From the NCBI GenBank assembly GCA_016712635.1, contig JADJQS010000010.1, forward strand, positions 3,185-67,184: 64,000 nt of DNA, in the 5' to 3' direction. Below, one piece after another: positions 16,836-26,100 of this stretch (position 1 is the stretch's first letter; every line of letters begins with the position of its first letter). This stretch comes from Gammaproteobacteria bacterium. Lineage in GTDB: Bacteria; Pseudomonadota; Gammaproteobacteria; SZUA-140. Position numbers and translations under genes: made by a program. The notes below the pieces were generated by a model. That model worked only from the letters and a program-made list of their open reading frames with translations, was not told the origin of the DNA and made no database searches.

Positions 16836-17381
16836 TCAGCGCCCGTCGGCATCCGCCGCCGGCGTCTCCGCCCCTGCGGCGGGCGTCTGGCGCGGCTGGA
16901 TGATCACCTGCACGCGACCCTCTTCCGCCTCGCCGCGGCGCGCGACGACGCGGTCCGCGGCGATGTCGTAGGTGATGAGGTCGCCGGCGAACTCGTCGCC
17001 CTGGCTCCACACCTGCGCCTGCTGTTTCAGCACGAGGCGTTCCGGTGCGGCGGTATATTCGATCTTCAGCGCCTCGCCGCGCATGTCCTCGGCCTGGCCG
17101 TCGAGCCGCTGGCGGAAACGGGCCGGCTGCCCTTCCGCCGTCAGGCGCTGGAAGTTCCGTTCCGCGTCGTAATGGATCGACACCGTGTCCGCCTCGAGGC
17201 GCATGGTGCCCTGGGTATAGCGTACGTTGCCGCGATAGACGCTGACATGCGCGACGTCATCGATCTCGACGCGGTCGGCCTCGATATGGATGGGCTGCTC
17301 GCGGTCGCTCGACAGGGCGTAACCCGGCGCCGGCCCCAGCAGCGCGCAGGCCAGCAGCAGGGTGGAGAGCCTACGGCGCAT
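16836..17381 (-). CDS. lptA: LPS transport periplasmic protein LptA
   Basis: LptA forms the periplasmic bridge that carries LPS from LptC to LptD. The 181-residue protein has a signal peptide ending near GYALSSDRE and the OstA/LptA repeats (HIEADRVEIDD, YRGNVRYTQGTMRLEADTV). The tail is Ala/Pro-rich and slightly longer than in E. coli. Its start overlaps the lptC stop by 11 bases. Confidence 0.94.
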   Translation of the reverse strand: MRRRLSTLLLACALLGPAPGYALSSDREQPIHIEADRVEIDDVAHVSVYRGNVRYTQGTMRLEADTVSIHYDAERNFQRLTAEGQPARFRQRLDGQAEDMRGEALKIEYTAAPERLVLKQQAQVWSQGDEFAGDLITYDIAADRVVARRGEAEEGRVQVIIQPRQTPAAGAETPAADADGR

Positions 17382-17943
17382 ATTCGCTCCTCACCTCCGC
17401 GTGCAGCACGGCGCGCCGCCGCTCGAGGTCCGCCGTCATGCCGATCGCGCGCGTGACGCCGGAGTGCTCTTCCAGGCGCACCGCCGCGCGCGTCTCGGCC
17501 AGCTTGCCGTCGGGCCACACATCCAGGTCGTCGGTGTACATCCGCATGTCCTCCGCCGGGGTGGCGCCGCTGTAACGGACGCGAACGTCGCCCTGCAGAT
17601 TGATCAGGCGCTCGCGTTCCGACGCCGTTCCGCGCAGCGCCGCGATATCCCAGGCGGCCCTGCCGTCCTGGTATACGGTCAGGTGCGGGCGCGTCAGCGT
17701 CGATGTCGCCCTGTCCGGATAGTGGTAGAGATCGTCGGCGACGAGCCGCCGCTCCACCGCCCCCGCCGCGTTCATCTCGGTGAGCTCGAACCCGGTGAGA
17801 TAATAATCCGGCCGCTCCACCCGCAGCTCCGCCGGCGCGCGCTCCTGTGCATCCTGCAGCCGCGACCACCACCAGCTGCCGGCCGCCGCCGCGATCAGCA
17901 GCGCAACCGTCAACAGGCGTTTATCGACCGACAGGCGCATCAT
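17371..17943 (-). CDS. lptC: LPS export system protein LptC
   Basis: LptC is a bitopic inner-membrane protein that receives LPS from LptBFG and hands it to LptA. The 190-residue product has one N-terminal transmembrane helix (about residues 9-26) and the LptC domain with the YYLTGFELTEMNAAG segment. It starts with two consecutive ATG codons; the first is used here. It is 13 bases downstream of kdsC. Confidence 0.93.
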   Translation of the reverse strand: MMRLSVDKRLLTVALLIAAAAGSWWWSRLQDAQERAPAELRVERPDYYLTGFELTEMNAAGAVERRLVADDLYHYPDRATSTLTRPHLTVYQDGRAAWDIAALRGTASERERLINLQGDVRVRYSGATPAEDMRMYTDDLDVWPDGKLAETRAAVRLEEHSGVTRAIGMTADLERRRAVLHAEVRSEYAP

Positions 17944-17956
17944 CCCGGCGGCGGTC

Positions 17957-18508
17957 TCAGTCGAGCGCCAGGTAGCGTTCGATGCGCGGAGCGAGGGTCC
18001 CCTGGGCGTCCATGATCAGTTCGCACACGTCGCGCGCCGCGCCGCGGCCGCCGCTGCAGGCCGTGACCCAGTGGGCGTGGCGCCGCACCAGATCGTGCGC
18101 GTCCTGCACCGCCACGGCGAGCCCGACCCGGCGCAGCAGCGGGAGGTCCACCACGTCGTCACCGACGTACGCCACCTGGGCGGGCACGAGGCCGAGGCGG
18201 CCGATCAGTTCGTGAAAGGCGGGGAGCTTGTCCTGCTGGCCCTGGTAGACATGGCGGATGCCCAGTCCGGACATGCGGTGCGTCACCGCCGGGGAATCGC
18301 GCCCGGAGATGATGCCGATCTCGACGCCGGACTGCTGCAGCATCTTCATGCCGTGTCCGTCGCGCGAATGGAATACCTTGTGCTCGCGCCCATCCGTATC
18401 GATGAACAGGCCGCCGTCGGTCAGCACGCCGTCGACGTCGAAGATGACGAGGCGGATGCTCCTGGCCTTCTCCGTCACTCCCTGCCTGAGTTCATGCAGC
18501 GCTGCCAC
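17957..18508 (-). CDS. kdsC: 3-deoxy-D-manno-octulosonate-8-phosphate phosphatase
   Basis: KdsC removes phosphate from Kdo-8-phosphate, a step of LPS inner-core synthesis. The HAD nucleophile motif is FDVDGVLTDG near residue 23, followed by ISGRDS and the late motif VGDDVVDLPLL. The start is GTG at 18508 with an excellent AGGAGGGGGA ribosome site. Length of 183 residues is normal. It is 9 bases downstream of kdsD. Confidence 0.96.
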   Translation of the reverse strand: MAALHELRQGVTEKARSIRLVIFDVDGVLTDGGLFIDTDGREHKVFHSRDGHGMKMLQQSGVEIGIISGRDSPAVTHRMSGLGIRHVYQGQQDKLPAFHELIGRLGLVPAQVAYVGDDVVDLPLLRRVGLAVAVQDAHDLVRRHAHWVTACSGGRGAARDVCELIMDAQGTLAPRIERYLALD

Positions 18509-18517
18509 TCCCCCTCC

Positions 18518-19570
18518 TCAGACCACGCCCGCGCGCAGCAGGTCGTGCATGTTGAGCGCGCCGAGCAGACGCCGTTCCCCGTCCACCACCAGCAGCGCGT
18601 TGATGCGGTGCTTCTCCATCATCTCGAGCGCCTCCGCCGCCAGCATGCCGGGGGCGGCCGTCTTGCAGTCGCGCGTCATCACCGCGGCGATCGGCGTGGC
18701 GTGCACGTCGAGCCGGCGGTCGAGCACGCGGCGCAGGTCGCCGTCGGTGAAGATCCCCGCCATGCGTCCGGCGCCGTCCGTCACCGCGGTCATGCCGAGG
18801 CCCTTGCGCGTCATCTCGACCAGCGCCTGGCTCAGCAGCACGTCCTCGCCCACGGCGGGTATGGCATCGCCCGTGTGCATGATGTCGCGGATCAGCAGCA
18901 GCAGGCGCCGGCCGAGGCGCCCGCCCGGATGCGAACGGGCGAAGTCCTCCGCCGTGAATCCGCGCACCTCGAGCAGCGACACCGCGAGCGCGTCGCCCAT
19001 GACCAGTGTCGCCGTGGTGCTCGAGGTCGGTGCGAGGCCGAGCGGGCAGGCCTCCTGCGCCACGCTGACGTCGAGGTTGACGTCGGCCGCGCGCGCGAGC
19101 GTCGACTCGGGCCGGCCGGTGAACGCGATCAGCGGCACACCGAGGCGCTTGATCAGCGGCAGGATGGTGAGCAGCTCCTCGGTCTCGCCCGAATTGGATA
19201 TGGCGAGCACCACGTCGCGCGCGGTGATCATGCCGAGGTCGCCGTGGCTCGCCTCGCCGGGATGGACGAAGAAGGCGGGGCTGCCGGTGCTGGCCAGCGT
19301 CGCGGCGATCTTGCCGCCGATATGTCCCGACTTGCCCATGCCGAGCACGACGATGCGACCCGTGCAGGCCAGCAGGTAGCGGCAGGCCGCGACAAAGGCG
19401 TCCCCGATGCGCGCCGACAGCGCCCGCACGGCCTCCGCCTCCGTCGCGATCACCGCCGCGCCCAGTTCCCGGATCTGGCGCACCTCGGTCTCGTTCAGCT
19501 CATACAGGCGTACCGGCGCCTCGCCGCGCGCACCGCCCGTGCCGCCGGTTACCCGGTCGTGATGGACCAT
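18518..19570 (-). CDS. kdsD: Arabinose-5-phosphate isomerase
   Basis: KdsD converts ribulose-5-phosphate to arabinose-5-phosphate, the first committed Kdo precursor. The 350-residue protein has an N-terminal SIS sugar isomerase domain (GMGKSGHIGGKIAATLASTG; ISNSGETEE) and two C-terminal CBS domains. It is the first gene of the kdsD-kdsC-lptCAB block and has an extended -10 promoter about 80 bases upstream. Confidence 0.96.
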   Translation of the reverse strand: MVHHDRVTGGTGGARGEAPVRLYELNETEVRQIRELGAAVIATEAEAVRALSARIGDAFVAACRYLLACTGRIVVLGMGKSGHIGGKIAATLASTGSPAFFVHPGEASHGDLGMITARDVVLAISNSGETEELLTILPLIKRLGVPLIAFTGRPESTLARAADVNLDVSVAQEACPLGLAPTSSTTATLVMGDALAVSLLEVRGFTAEDFARSHPGGRLGRRLLLLIRDIMHTGDAIPAVGEDVLLSQALVEMTRKGLGMTAVTDGAGRMAGIFTDGDLRRVLDRRLDVHATPIAAVMTRDCKTAAPGMLAAEALEMMEKHRINALLVVDGERRLLGALNMHDLLRAGVV

Positions 19571-19650
19571 CGTGTCACCCTGCCCGCCATTCGTCGCGCC
19601 ATCACCCAGGCCGGCCGCGCAGGACCGGCAAATCGATCATATTTGACCCG

Positions 19651-19659
19651 ATTGTACCA
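19651..19659 (-). promoter_or_regulatory. Extended -10 promoter upstream of kdsD
   Basis: The minus strand reads TGG TACAAT, an extended -10 element, about 80 bases before the kdsD ATG at 19570. No clear -35 box is present at the right distance. It could drive the long kdsD-to-ptsI block. Consensus match only. Confidence 0.4.
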
Positions 19660-19693
19660 GCGATGGCAATCGCGCCCCCGGACCGCGCGATGC

Positions 19694-20545
19694 TCAGCCG
19701 GCATAATGCACTGCCAGACCGGCGAACACCGCGGCGCCGAACCAGTTGTTGTTGAGGAAGGCACGGAAACAGCGCGCCGGATCACGCGCACGGATCAGGT
19801 GCTGCTGATAGAGCGCTAGCCCGGCCGCCACGGCCAGGCCGGCGTGGTAGCCGGCGCCGAGCTGGAGGCGAAACCCGAGCAGCAGGAGCACCAGCAGCGT
19901 GCCCGCCTGCAGCAGCCCGATCGCGAGCCGGTCGGCGGCGCCGAACCGGATCGCCGTCGAGCGCACCCCGATGCGCAGGTCGTCCTCGCGGTCGACCATC
20001 GCGTACATGGTGTCGTAGGCGGTGGTCCACAGCAGGGTGGCGAGATACAGCAGCCAGGCGGCCTCCGGCACCGCGCCGGTCTGCGCGGCGAAGGCCATCG
20101 GGACCGCCCAGCCGAAGGCCAGGCCGAGGTAGATCTGCGGCAGGTCGGTGTAGCGCTTCATGAACGGATAGGTGGCGGCCAGCGCGGCGCCGGCGAGGGA
20201 GAGCAGCACCGTCAGGCGGTTCATGGTCAGCACCAGAGCGAATGCGGCGAGACAGAGCGCGCCGAACAGGAGCAGCGCCTCGCGCGGCGTCGCCTGCCCG
20301 CACGCCAGCGGCCGGTCGCGCGTGCGCGCGACGTGAGGATCGAAGCCGCGGTCGGCGAAGTCATTGATGACGCAGCCGGCCGAGCGCATCAGCAGCACGC
20401 CCAGCACGAAGACGACGCACACGACGGGATCCGGCCGGCCCGCGCCGGCGATCCACAGGGCCCACAGCGTGGGCCACAGCAGCAGGAAGATGCCGATCGG
20501 CCGGTCCAGCCGCATCAGGCGCGCGTACACCGACAGGCGTTCCAT
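19694..20545 (-). CDS. ubiA: 4-hydroxybenzoate octaprenyltransferase
   Basis: UbiA prenylates 4-hydroxybenzoate in ubiquinone synthesis. The product is an integral membrane protein of eight to nine helices. It has the two Asp-rich motifs, NDFADRGFD near residue 72 and YDTMYAMVDRED near 195, that bind Mg-diphosphate. I use the ATG at 20545 (283 residues); an in-frame GTG at 20572 would overlap ubiC by 10 bases and is also possible. The gene follows ubiC, which makes its substrate. Confidence 0.95.
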   Translation of the reverse strand: MERLSVYARLMRLDRPIGIFLLLWPTLWALWIAGAGRPDPVVCVVFVLGVLLMRSAGCVINDFADRGFDPHVARTRDRPLACGQATPREALLLFGALCLAAFALVLTMNRLTVLLSLAGAALAATYPFMKRYTDLPQIYLGLAFGWAVPMAFAAQTGAVPEAAWLLYLATLLWTTAYDTMYAMVDREDDLRIGVRSTAIRFGAADRLAIGLLQAGTLLVLLLLGFRLQLGAGYHAGLAVAAGLALYQQHLIRARDPARCFRAFLNNNWFGAAVFAGLAVHYAG

Positions 20546-20562
20546 CAGCCTTCCCGGTGCGC

Positions 20563-21180
20563 TCACCCGCACGCCCCGGTAAATTCGCTGCGCGGCGCCG
20601 CCGCGGCGGGCCGGCGCGTCCCCGTCAGGGCCGGCAGAAAGATCTCGCCGACCAGCAGCGGGCGCCCGGCCAGGGTGAACACGGAGCGCCGCCCCCAGAT
20701 CGCCGCCGCACCGGCGCCGCGGCCGCCGGTCAGCACGCGGTAGAGCGCGTGACCCGGCGGGATCTCGGCGACCTCGATGCCGCCGCGGCGCACGCGCCGG
20801 TCGGCGAACAGCAGCGCGCCCAGCGGACGGTTCCCCAGGTGGGCATAGCGGCGCAGGTCGCCGCGCAGGGTCCCGGCCGGGATTACCGTGCGCGCGAACA
20901 CCAGCGGGATCTCCCCGCAGGCGAGATGCACCTCCCGCACCAGGCCGAACTCATGGTCGCGCATGCCGAGTGCGCGCCGTTCATTGCGCAGCGGCCGCTG
21001 CCAGCGCTGCGCGAGGAGGCGCACATTGAAGCCGTGCGGACAGAGTTCCCGCAGGCGCTGCGTCAGGGATGCGGCATCGACCAGCCAGGGGAGCTGATCC
21101 GCCGGCACGCGGCGGCGCAGACGGGCGTCGAGCAGGCGCCAGCGCGGCTCCCCGCCGTAGTTGAATCCGATGTCTGCCAC
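20563..21180 (-). CDS. ubiC: Chorismate pyruvate-lyase
   Basis: UbiC splits chorismate into 4-hydroxybenzoate and pyruvate, feeding UbiA. The 205-residue protein carries the family pattern: the LTQRLR segment, the VREVHLACGEIPLVFARTV core and the LGNRPLGALLF motif. The C-terminus has an Ala-rich extension. The start is GTG. It is immediately upstream of ubiA and 43 bases downstream of recG, all on the same strand. Confidence 0.93.
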   Translation of the reverse strand: MADIGFNYGGEPRWRLLDARLRRRVPADQLPWLVDAASLTQRLRELCPHGFNVRLLAQRWQRPLRNERRALGMRDHEFGLVREVHLACGEIPLVFARTVIPAGTLRGDLRRYAHLGNRPLGALLFADRRVRRGGIEVAEIPPGHALYRVLTGGRGAGAAAIWGRRSVFTLAGRPLLVGEIFLPALTGTRRPAAAAPRSEFTGACG

Positions 21181-21223
21181 TGCCTGTTTCCGTCCCTCGA
21201 CTCGCCCGCCCCCGCGGCCGGCA

Positions 21224-23350
21224 TCATACCGCGCCGTACTGCGGCCGGTCGCCCAGCCAGCGCCGGATGAGCGGATTCACCCGCTCCGGGTAGCGCTCCA
21301 GCAGCAATGCGGCGCACTGGCCCGCCGCCGGGATCAGTTCCTGGTCGCGCAGCACGTCGGCCGTGCGCATCTGCGCGACGCCCGCCTGGCGGATGCCGAG
21401 GATCTCGCCCGGTCCGCGCATCTCCAGGTCGCGGCGCGCGATCTCGAAGCCGTCGCCGGTGTCGCGCAGGGCCGCCAGCCGCAGGCGGCCGCGCTCCGAC
21501 AAGGGGCTATGATACATCAACACACAGGCGCTTTTTTCGCTGCCGCGGCCGACCCGGCCGCGCAGCTGGTGCAGTTGCGCGAGGCCGAGCCGCTCGGCGT
21601 TCTCGACGATCATCAGGCCGGCGTTGGGCACGTCCACGCCGACCTCGATCACCGTGGTGGCGACCAGCAGCTGGAGCGCGCCGGCCTTGAACGCCGCCAT
21701 CACCGCCTCCTTCTCCGCCGGCTTCATGCGCCCGTGCAGCAGGCCGACGGCGAGTTCCGGCAGCGCCTCCCGCAGCTGCTCCGAGGTCTCCTGCGCGGCC
21801 TGGCACTGCAGGGCCTCGGATTCCTCGATCAGAGTGCACACCCAGTAGGCCTGCAGGCCGCGCCGGCACACCTCGCGCACGCGCTCCAGCACCTCCGCGC
21901 GGCGCCCGTCCGGCACGATCACCGTCGTCACCGGCTGCCGGCCCGGCGGCAGCTCGTCGATGATCGAGCAGTCGAGGTCGGCATAGGCGGTCATCATCAG
22001 GGTGCGCGGGATCGGCGTCGCCGTCATGATCAGCTGATGGGGATAGCGCCCGCCGCTGCTCCCCTTCTCGCGCAGCGCCAGGCGCTGGTGCACGCCGAAG
22101 CGGTGCTGCTCGTCCACCACCACCAGGCCGAGCGCCGCGAACACCACGTCCTGCTGAAACAGGGCATGGGTGCCGACCGCGACGGCGGCCTGTCCGGAAC
22201 GCACCGCCTCCAGCACACGCGCGCGCGCGCCGCCCCTTGCCTTGCCGGCCAGATGGACGACCTCGACGCCGATCGGCCGCAGCCAGGCGTCGAGGTTGCG
22301 CCAGTGCTGTTCGGCCAGCAGTTCGGTCGGCGCCATGACCGCCGCCTGGCAGCCGCCTTCGACCGCCTGCAGGACCGCCGCGACGGCGACCACCGTCTTG
22401 CCGGAGCCGACGTCGCCCTGCACCAGCCGCTGCATCGGGTGCGGCAGGCGCAGATCGGCCTCGATCTCGCCGATCACCCGCCGCTGGGCCGCCGTCGGAG
22501 CGAACGGCAGGCCGGCGATGAAGCGCGCGACCAGCGTGCCCGGCACGGCGAGCGGCGGCGCCCGGTGGCGCTGCATGCCTGCGCGCAGCACGCGCAGGCT
22601 GAGCTGGTGCGCCAGCAATTCCTCGAAGGCCAGCCGCTTGTGCAGCGGATGCGAACCGTCGCTGAGCGCCTCCGGATCGGCATCCGGAGGCGGCTGATGC
22701 AGATAGAACAGGGCCGTGCGCAGCGGGCCCAGGCCGTGGCGCGCGATCACCTCATCGGGCAGCAATTCCTGCAGCGGATCGGCGTCACCCTCCACGGCCG
22801 AACAGGCCAGGGCCTGGGCGATGAGCGCGCGCAGGGAAACCTGCCGCAGACCCGCCGTGACCGGATAGACCGGCGTCAGGCTGGGCTGCGCCGCCGGCTG
22901 GTCCGGCGCGTCCGCGCGCCGGTATTCCGGATGCGCCATCTCCAGATTGCCGGGTGTGCCCCGCACCTCGCCGTAGCAGCGCAGGCGCGTCCCGCGCGCG
23001 AGCCCCTCCTGCTGGCGGGCGCTGAAATGGAAGAAGCGCAGCGTGATGGTGCCGGTGCCGTCACCGAGCCGCGACAGCAGCATGCGGCGGCGCCCGTAGC
23101 GGATCTCGGTGAGCAGCACCTCGCCCTCGATCACCGCATCGTCGCCCGCCTGCAGCGCGCCGATCGGGGATACCCGGGTCCGGTCCTGGTAGCGGATCGG
23201 GAGGTGGAACAGGAGGTCCTGCACGGTGCGGATTTCAAGCCGCGCGAGCAGCTCCTGCATGTGCCCGCCCACCCTCTTCAGGCGGCCGACGGGTGAGGAC
23301 AGGGTAATCCCGTCCGTCTTCTCGTCTGTATGGGAAACCACGGCGCGCAT
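21224..23350 (-). CDS. recG: ATP-dependent DNA helicase RecG
   Basis: RecG reverses stalled replication forks and migrates Holliday junctions. The 708-residue protein has an N-terminal OB-fold wedge domain, Walker A GDVGSGKT near residue 315, the DEQH box, MTATPIPRTL motif III and the C-terminal helicase motifs ATTVIEVGVDVPNA and QLRGRVGRG. Length is normal. It lies between ridA and ubiC on the same strand. Confidence 0.97.
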   Translation of the reverse strand: MRAVVSHTDEKTDGITLSSPVGRLKRVGGHMQELLARLEIRTVQDLLFHLPIRYQDRTRVSPIGALQAGDDAVIEGEVLLTEIRYGRRRMLLSRLGDGTGTITLRFFHFSARQQEGLARGTRLRCYGEVRGTPGNLEMAHPEYRRADAPDQPAAQPSLTPVYPVTAGLRQVSLRALIAQALACSAVEGDADPLQELLPDEVIARHGLGPLRTALFYLHQPPPDADPEALSDGSHPLHKRLAFEELLAHQLSLRVLRAGMQRHRAPPLAVPGTLVARFIAGLPFAPTAAQRRVIGEIEADLRLPHPMQRLVQGDVGSGKTVVAVAAVLQAVEGGCQAAVMAPTELLAEQHWRNLDAWLRPIGVEVVHLAGKARGGARARVLEAVRSGQAAVAVGTHALFQQDVVFAALGLVVVDEQHRFGVHQRLALREKGSSGGRYPHQLIMTATPIPRTLMMTAYADLDCSIIDELPPGRQPVTTVIVPDGRRAEVLERVREVCRRGLQAYWVCTLIEESEALQCQAAQETSEQLREALPELAVGLLHGRMKPAEKEAVMAAFKAGALQLLVATTVIEVGVDVPNAGLMIVENAERLGLAQLHQLRGRVGRGSEKSACVLMYHSPLSERGRLRLAALRDTGDGFEIARRDLEMRGPGEILGIRQAGVAQMRTADVLRDQELIPAAGQCAALLLERYPERVNPLIRRWLGDRPQYGAV

Positions 23351-23391
23351 CCGTCACCGGCGGCGGGGCGGACAAGGCGTGCGCATGGACC

Positions 23392-23775
23392 CTACAGGTG
23401 CATCACGCCATCGATCTCGATCGCAGCCCCGCGCGGAAGGGCCACCACCTGCACGGCGGCGCGCGCAGGGTAGGGCCGCTCGAAATAGCGCCCCATCACC
23501 GCGTTGACCTGGGGGAAGTTGGCGAGGTCGGCGAGATATACGTTCAGCTTGACGACGTCGGCGAGGCTGCCGCCGGCGGCGCGCGCCACTGCGGCAAGGT
23601 TCTCGAACACCCGCTCCGCCTGCGCCTCGAAGCCGCCGGACACCATTTCCATGGTCGCCGGGTCGAGCGGGATCTGCCCCGACAGATAGACCGCGCCGCC
23701 GACCCTGACCGCCTGTGAATAGGTGCCGATAGCGTCCGGCGCGTCGCCGGTGTGGATCGCCTCTCGTGCCGCCAT
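23392..23775 (-). CDS. ridA: RidA-family reactive intermediate deaminase
   Basis: RidA hydrolyses reactive enamine/imine intermediates released by PLP enzymes. The 127-residue protein has the family core SQAVRVGGAVYLSGQIPLDP, the catalytic arginine near residue 105 in YPARAAVQV, and the closing EIDGVMHL. AGGAGGAG precedes the ATG. The neighbour spoT is upstream; spoT-ridA pairing is common in gammaproteobacteria. Confidence 0.95.
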   Translation of the reverse strand: MAAREAIHTGDAPDAIGTYSQAVRVGGAVYLSGQIPLDPATMEMVSGGFEAQAERVFENLAAVARAAGGSLADVVKLNVYLADLANFPQVNAVMGRYFERPYPARAAVQVVALPRGAAIEIDGVMHL

Positions 23776-23826
23776 TACTCCTCCTCGTGTTTTCCCGTGT
23801 GTTCCCGGCCGGCCATGCGCCGGGCT

Positions 23827-26079
23827 TCAGGCCTTCTTGCGATTGATCTTGACCACGTTGTCCAGCGTGCGGATGCGCCGCATCACCCGCGCGAGGTGCA
23901 CGCGGTTCTGCACGCCGATGTTGATGGCGATGCTGCTGTGCTTGCCGTCGTGCTCGTCGATCGAGACGTTGTTGATATTGACGTCCATGCCCGCGATCGC
24001 CGCCGCGACGGTGGCAAGCACGCCGCGCCGGTTGAGCGCCTCGACGCGGATCTCGACCGGGAACTCGCCCTGGATGTCGGGCTCCCACTGCACGTCGATC
24101 CACTTCTCGGGCTGGTTGCGGAATTCCTTGATGTTCTTGCACGACTCGGTGTGGATCACCACGCCGCGCCCGGCGGAGGCGAAGCCCTGGATCGCGTCGC
24201 CGGGTATCGGGTAGCAGCACTTGGCGAAGGTCACCACCATGCCTTCGGTGCCCTTGATCGAGAGCGGGCGCGTCGGCGTGCGCGTCCCGCCGAGCCAGGC
24301 CGGCATGTAGCGCGTGATCACATTCTTGATGCCGCCGGGCCGCGCGCGGCTGCGCGCCTTCTCCGCGGTCAGCACCTCCATCAGGCGCTTGACCACCAGC
24401 GGCGCGAGGCGGTTGCCCAGCCCGATCTCCTCGAACAGGTGTTCGAGGCCGGGCAGCTTGAACTCCGCCAGCAGGATCCTGACCTTGTCGGGATCGAGAT
24501 CGCTGACCGAACAGGAATACCCCTTCAGCAGGGCCTGATCCAGCAGCCGTCGCCCGACCTCGATGGACTCCTCGCGCTTGAGGTTCTTGAGGTAGTTGCG
24601 GATGGTGGCGCGCGCCTTGCCCGTCACCACGAAATTGAGCCAGGCCGGGTTGGGGCGCGCACCGCCCGGCGAGGTGATGATCTCGACGGTCTGCCCGCTC
24701 GACAGCGTGGAGGACAGGGGCGCCAGGCGGCGGTCGATCTTGGCGGCCACGCAGGTGTTGCCGATGTCGGTGTGCACCGCGTAGGCGAAGTCGACCGGAG
24801 TCGCCCCGCGCGGCAGCGCCATGATCTTGCCGCGCGGCGTGAACACATAGACCTCGTCCGGGAACAGGTCGATCTTGACGTTCTCGAGGAACTCGAGCGA
24901 ATTGCCGGCGTTCTTCTGGATCTCGAGCAGGCCGCTCATCCATTCGCGCGCGCGCTTCTGCGCGCCGCTGCTGGCCGGTCCGCCCTCGCCCAGCTTGTAC
25001 AGCCAGTGCGCGGCGACGCCGGCCTCGGACACCATCTCCATGTCCTCGGAGCGGATCTGGACCTCGAGATGCACCCCGTACGGCCCGAACAGCACGGTGT
25101 GCAGGGACTGGTAGCCGTTCGCCTTCGGGATCGCGATGTAGTCCTTGAAGCGGCCCGGCACCGGCTTGTACAGGTTGTGCACCATGCCGAGCGCGCGGTA
25201 GCAGCTGTCGACGCTGTCGACAACGACGCGGAAGGCGTAGACGTCGAACACCTCGGAGAAGGTCAGGCGCTTGGCGCGCATCTTCTGGTAGATGCTGTAG
25301 AGGTGCTTCTCGCGGCCGACCACCCGCCCGGGCAGTCCTTCCTGCGCCAGCCGTTCCTCGATCGCCGCGCTGATCTTGCCGACGATCTCGCGGCGGTTGC
25401 CGCGCGCCTTGCGCACCGATTCCGCCAGCACGCGGTAGCGCAGCGGATAGTACTCGGCAAAGCCGAGCTCCTGCAGCTCGGTGCGGATGGTGTTCATGCC
25501 GAGGCGGTTGGCGATGGGCGCGTAGATCTCCAGCGTTTCATGCGCGATGCGGCGGCGCGTCTCCGGCGGACATGCGGTCAGCGTGCGCATGTTGTGCAGG
25601 CGGTCCGCCAGCTTGATGATGATGACGCGGATGTCCTGCACCATCGCCAGCAGCATCTTGCGGAAATTCTCCGCCTGCGCCTCGCGGCGGTTCTCGAACT
25701 CGATCTGGGTGAGCTTGCTGACGCCGTCGACCAGCTCGGCCACCTCGGCGCCGAACTGCTCGGCGATCTGCTCCTTGGCGGTCGGGGTATCCTCGATGAC
25801 GTCGTGCAGGATCGCCGCGACGATGCACTCGGTGTTGAGGCGCATGTCGGCGAGGATGCGCGCCACCGCCAGCGGATGGCTGATATACGGCTCGCCCGAG
25901 AGGCGCTGCTGACCGAGATGGGCGCGGGCGCTGAACCGGTGCGCCCGCCGCACCTCATCGATCTGGTCCGGGGTGAGATAGGCCGCCAGGCTGGCGCACA
26001 GGTCGTCGAGCAAAAACTCGGGGTCTACATGCTGCGGTAGGCTGGAATCGATGCGCGTTGCCTGTTCGGACCGCTTCAA
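23827..26079 (-). CDS. spoT: Bifunctional (p)ppGpp synthetase/hydrolase
   Basis: SpoT makes and degrades the alarmone (p)ppGpp. In the 750-residue protein the N-terminal HD hydrolase domain shows YISHPLAVA, HDVIEDT and KLADRLHNMRTL. The synthetase domain follows (KANGYQSLHTV), then the TGS domain (VYVFTPRGKIMALPRG) and a C-terminal ACT domain. The best start is an uncommon TTG at 26079, supported by GAGGGG seven bases upstream; no ATG occurs in frame before the HD domain. An intact HD domain argues for SpoT or Rel function rather than RelA. Confidence 0.96.
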   Translation of the reverse strand: MKRSEQATRIDSSLPQHVDPEFLLDDLCASLAAYLTPDQIDEVRRAHRFSARAHLGQQRLSGEPYISHPLAVARILADMRLNTECIVAAILHDVIEDTPTAKEQIAEQFGAEVAELVDGVSKLTQIEFENRREAQAENFRKMLLAMVQDIRVIIIKLADRLHNMRTLTACPPETRRRIAHETLEIYAPIANRLGMNTIRTELQELGFAEYYPLRYRVLAESVRKARGNRREIVGKISAAIEERLAQEGLPGRVVGREKHLYSIYQKMRAKRLTFSEVFDVYAFRVVVDSVDSCYRALGMVHNLYKPVPGRFKDYIAIPKANGYQSLHTVLFGPYGVHLEVQIRSEDMEMVSEAGVAAHWLYKLGEGGPASSGAQKRAREWMSGLLEIQKNAGNSLEFLENVKIDLFPDEVYVFTPRGKIMALPRGATPVDFAYAVHTDIGNTCVAAKIDRRLAPLSSTLSSGQTVEIITSPGGARPNPAWLNFVVTGKARATIRNYLKNLKREESIEVGRRLLDQALLKGYSCSVSDLDPDKVRILLAEFKLPGLEHLFEEIGLGNRLAPLVVKRLMEVLTAEKARSRARPGGIKNVITRYMPAWLGGTRTPTRPLSIKGTEGMVVTFAKCCYPIPGDAIQGFASAGRGVVIHTESCKNIKEFRNQPEKWIDVQWEPDIQGEFPVEIRVEALNRRGVLATVAAAIAGMDVNINNVSIDEHDGKHSSIAINIGVQNRVHLARVMRRIRTLDNVVKINRKKA

Positions 26080-26100
26080 GGGTTATCCCCTCATGCAGTG

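Noticed and set aside
21161..23296. Plus-strand frame of 711 codons over recG
   Set aside because: Antisense shadow of recG with Arg/Gln/Ala-rich composition.
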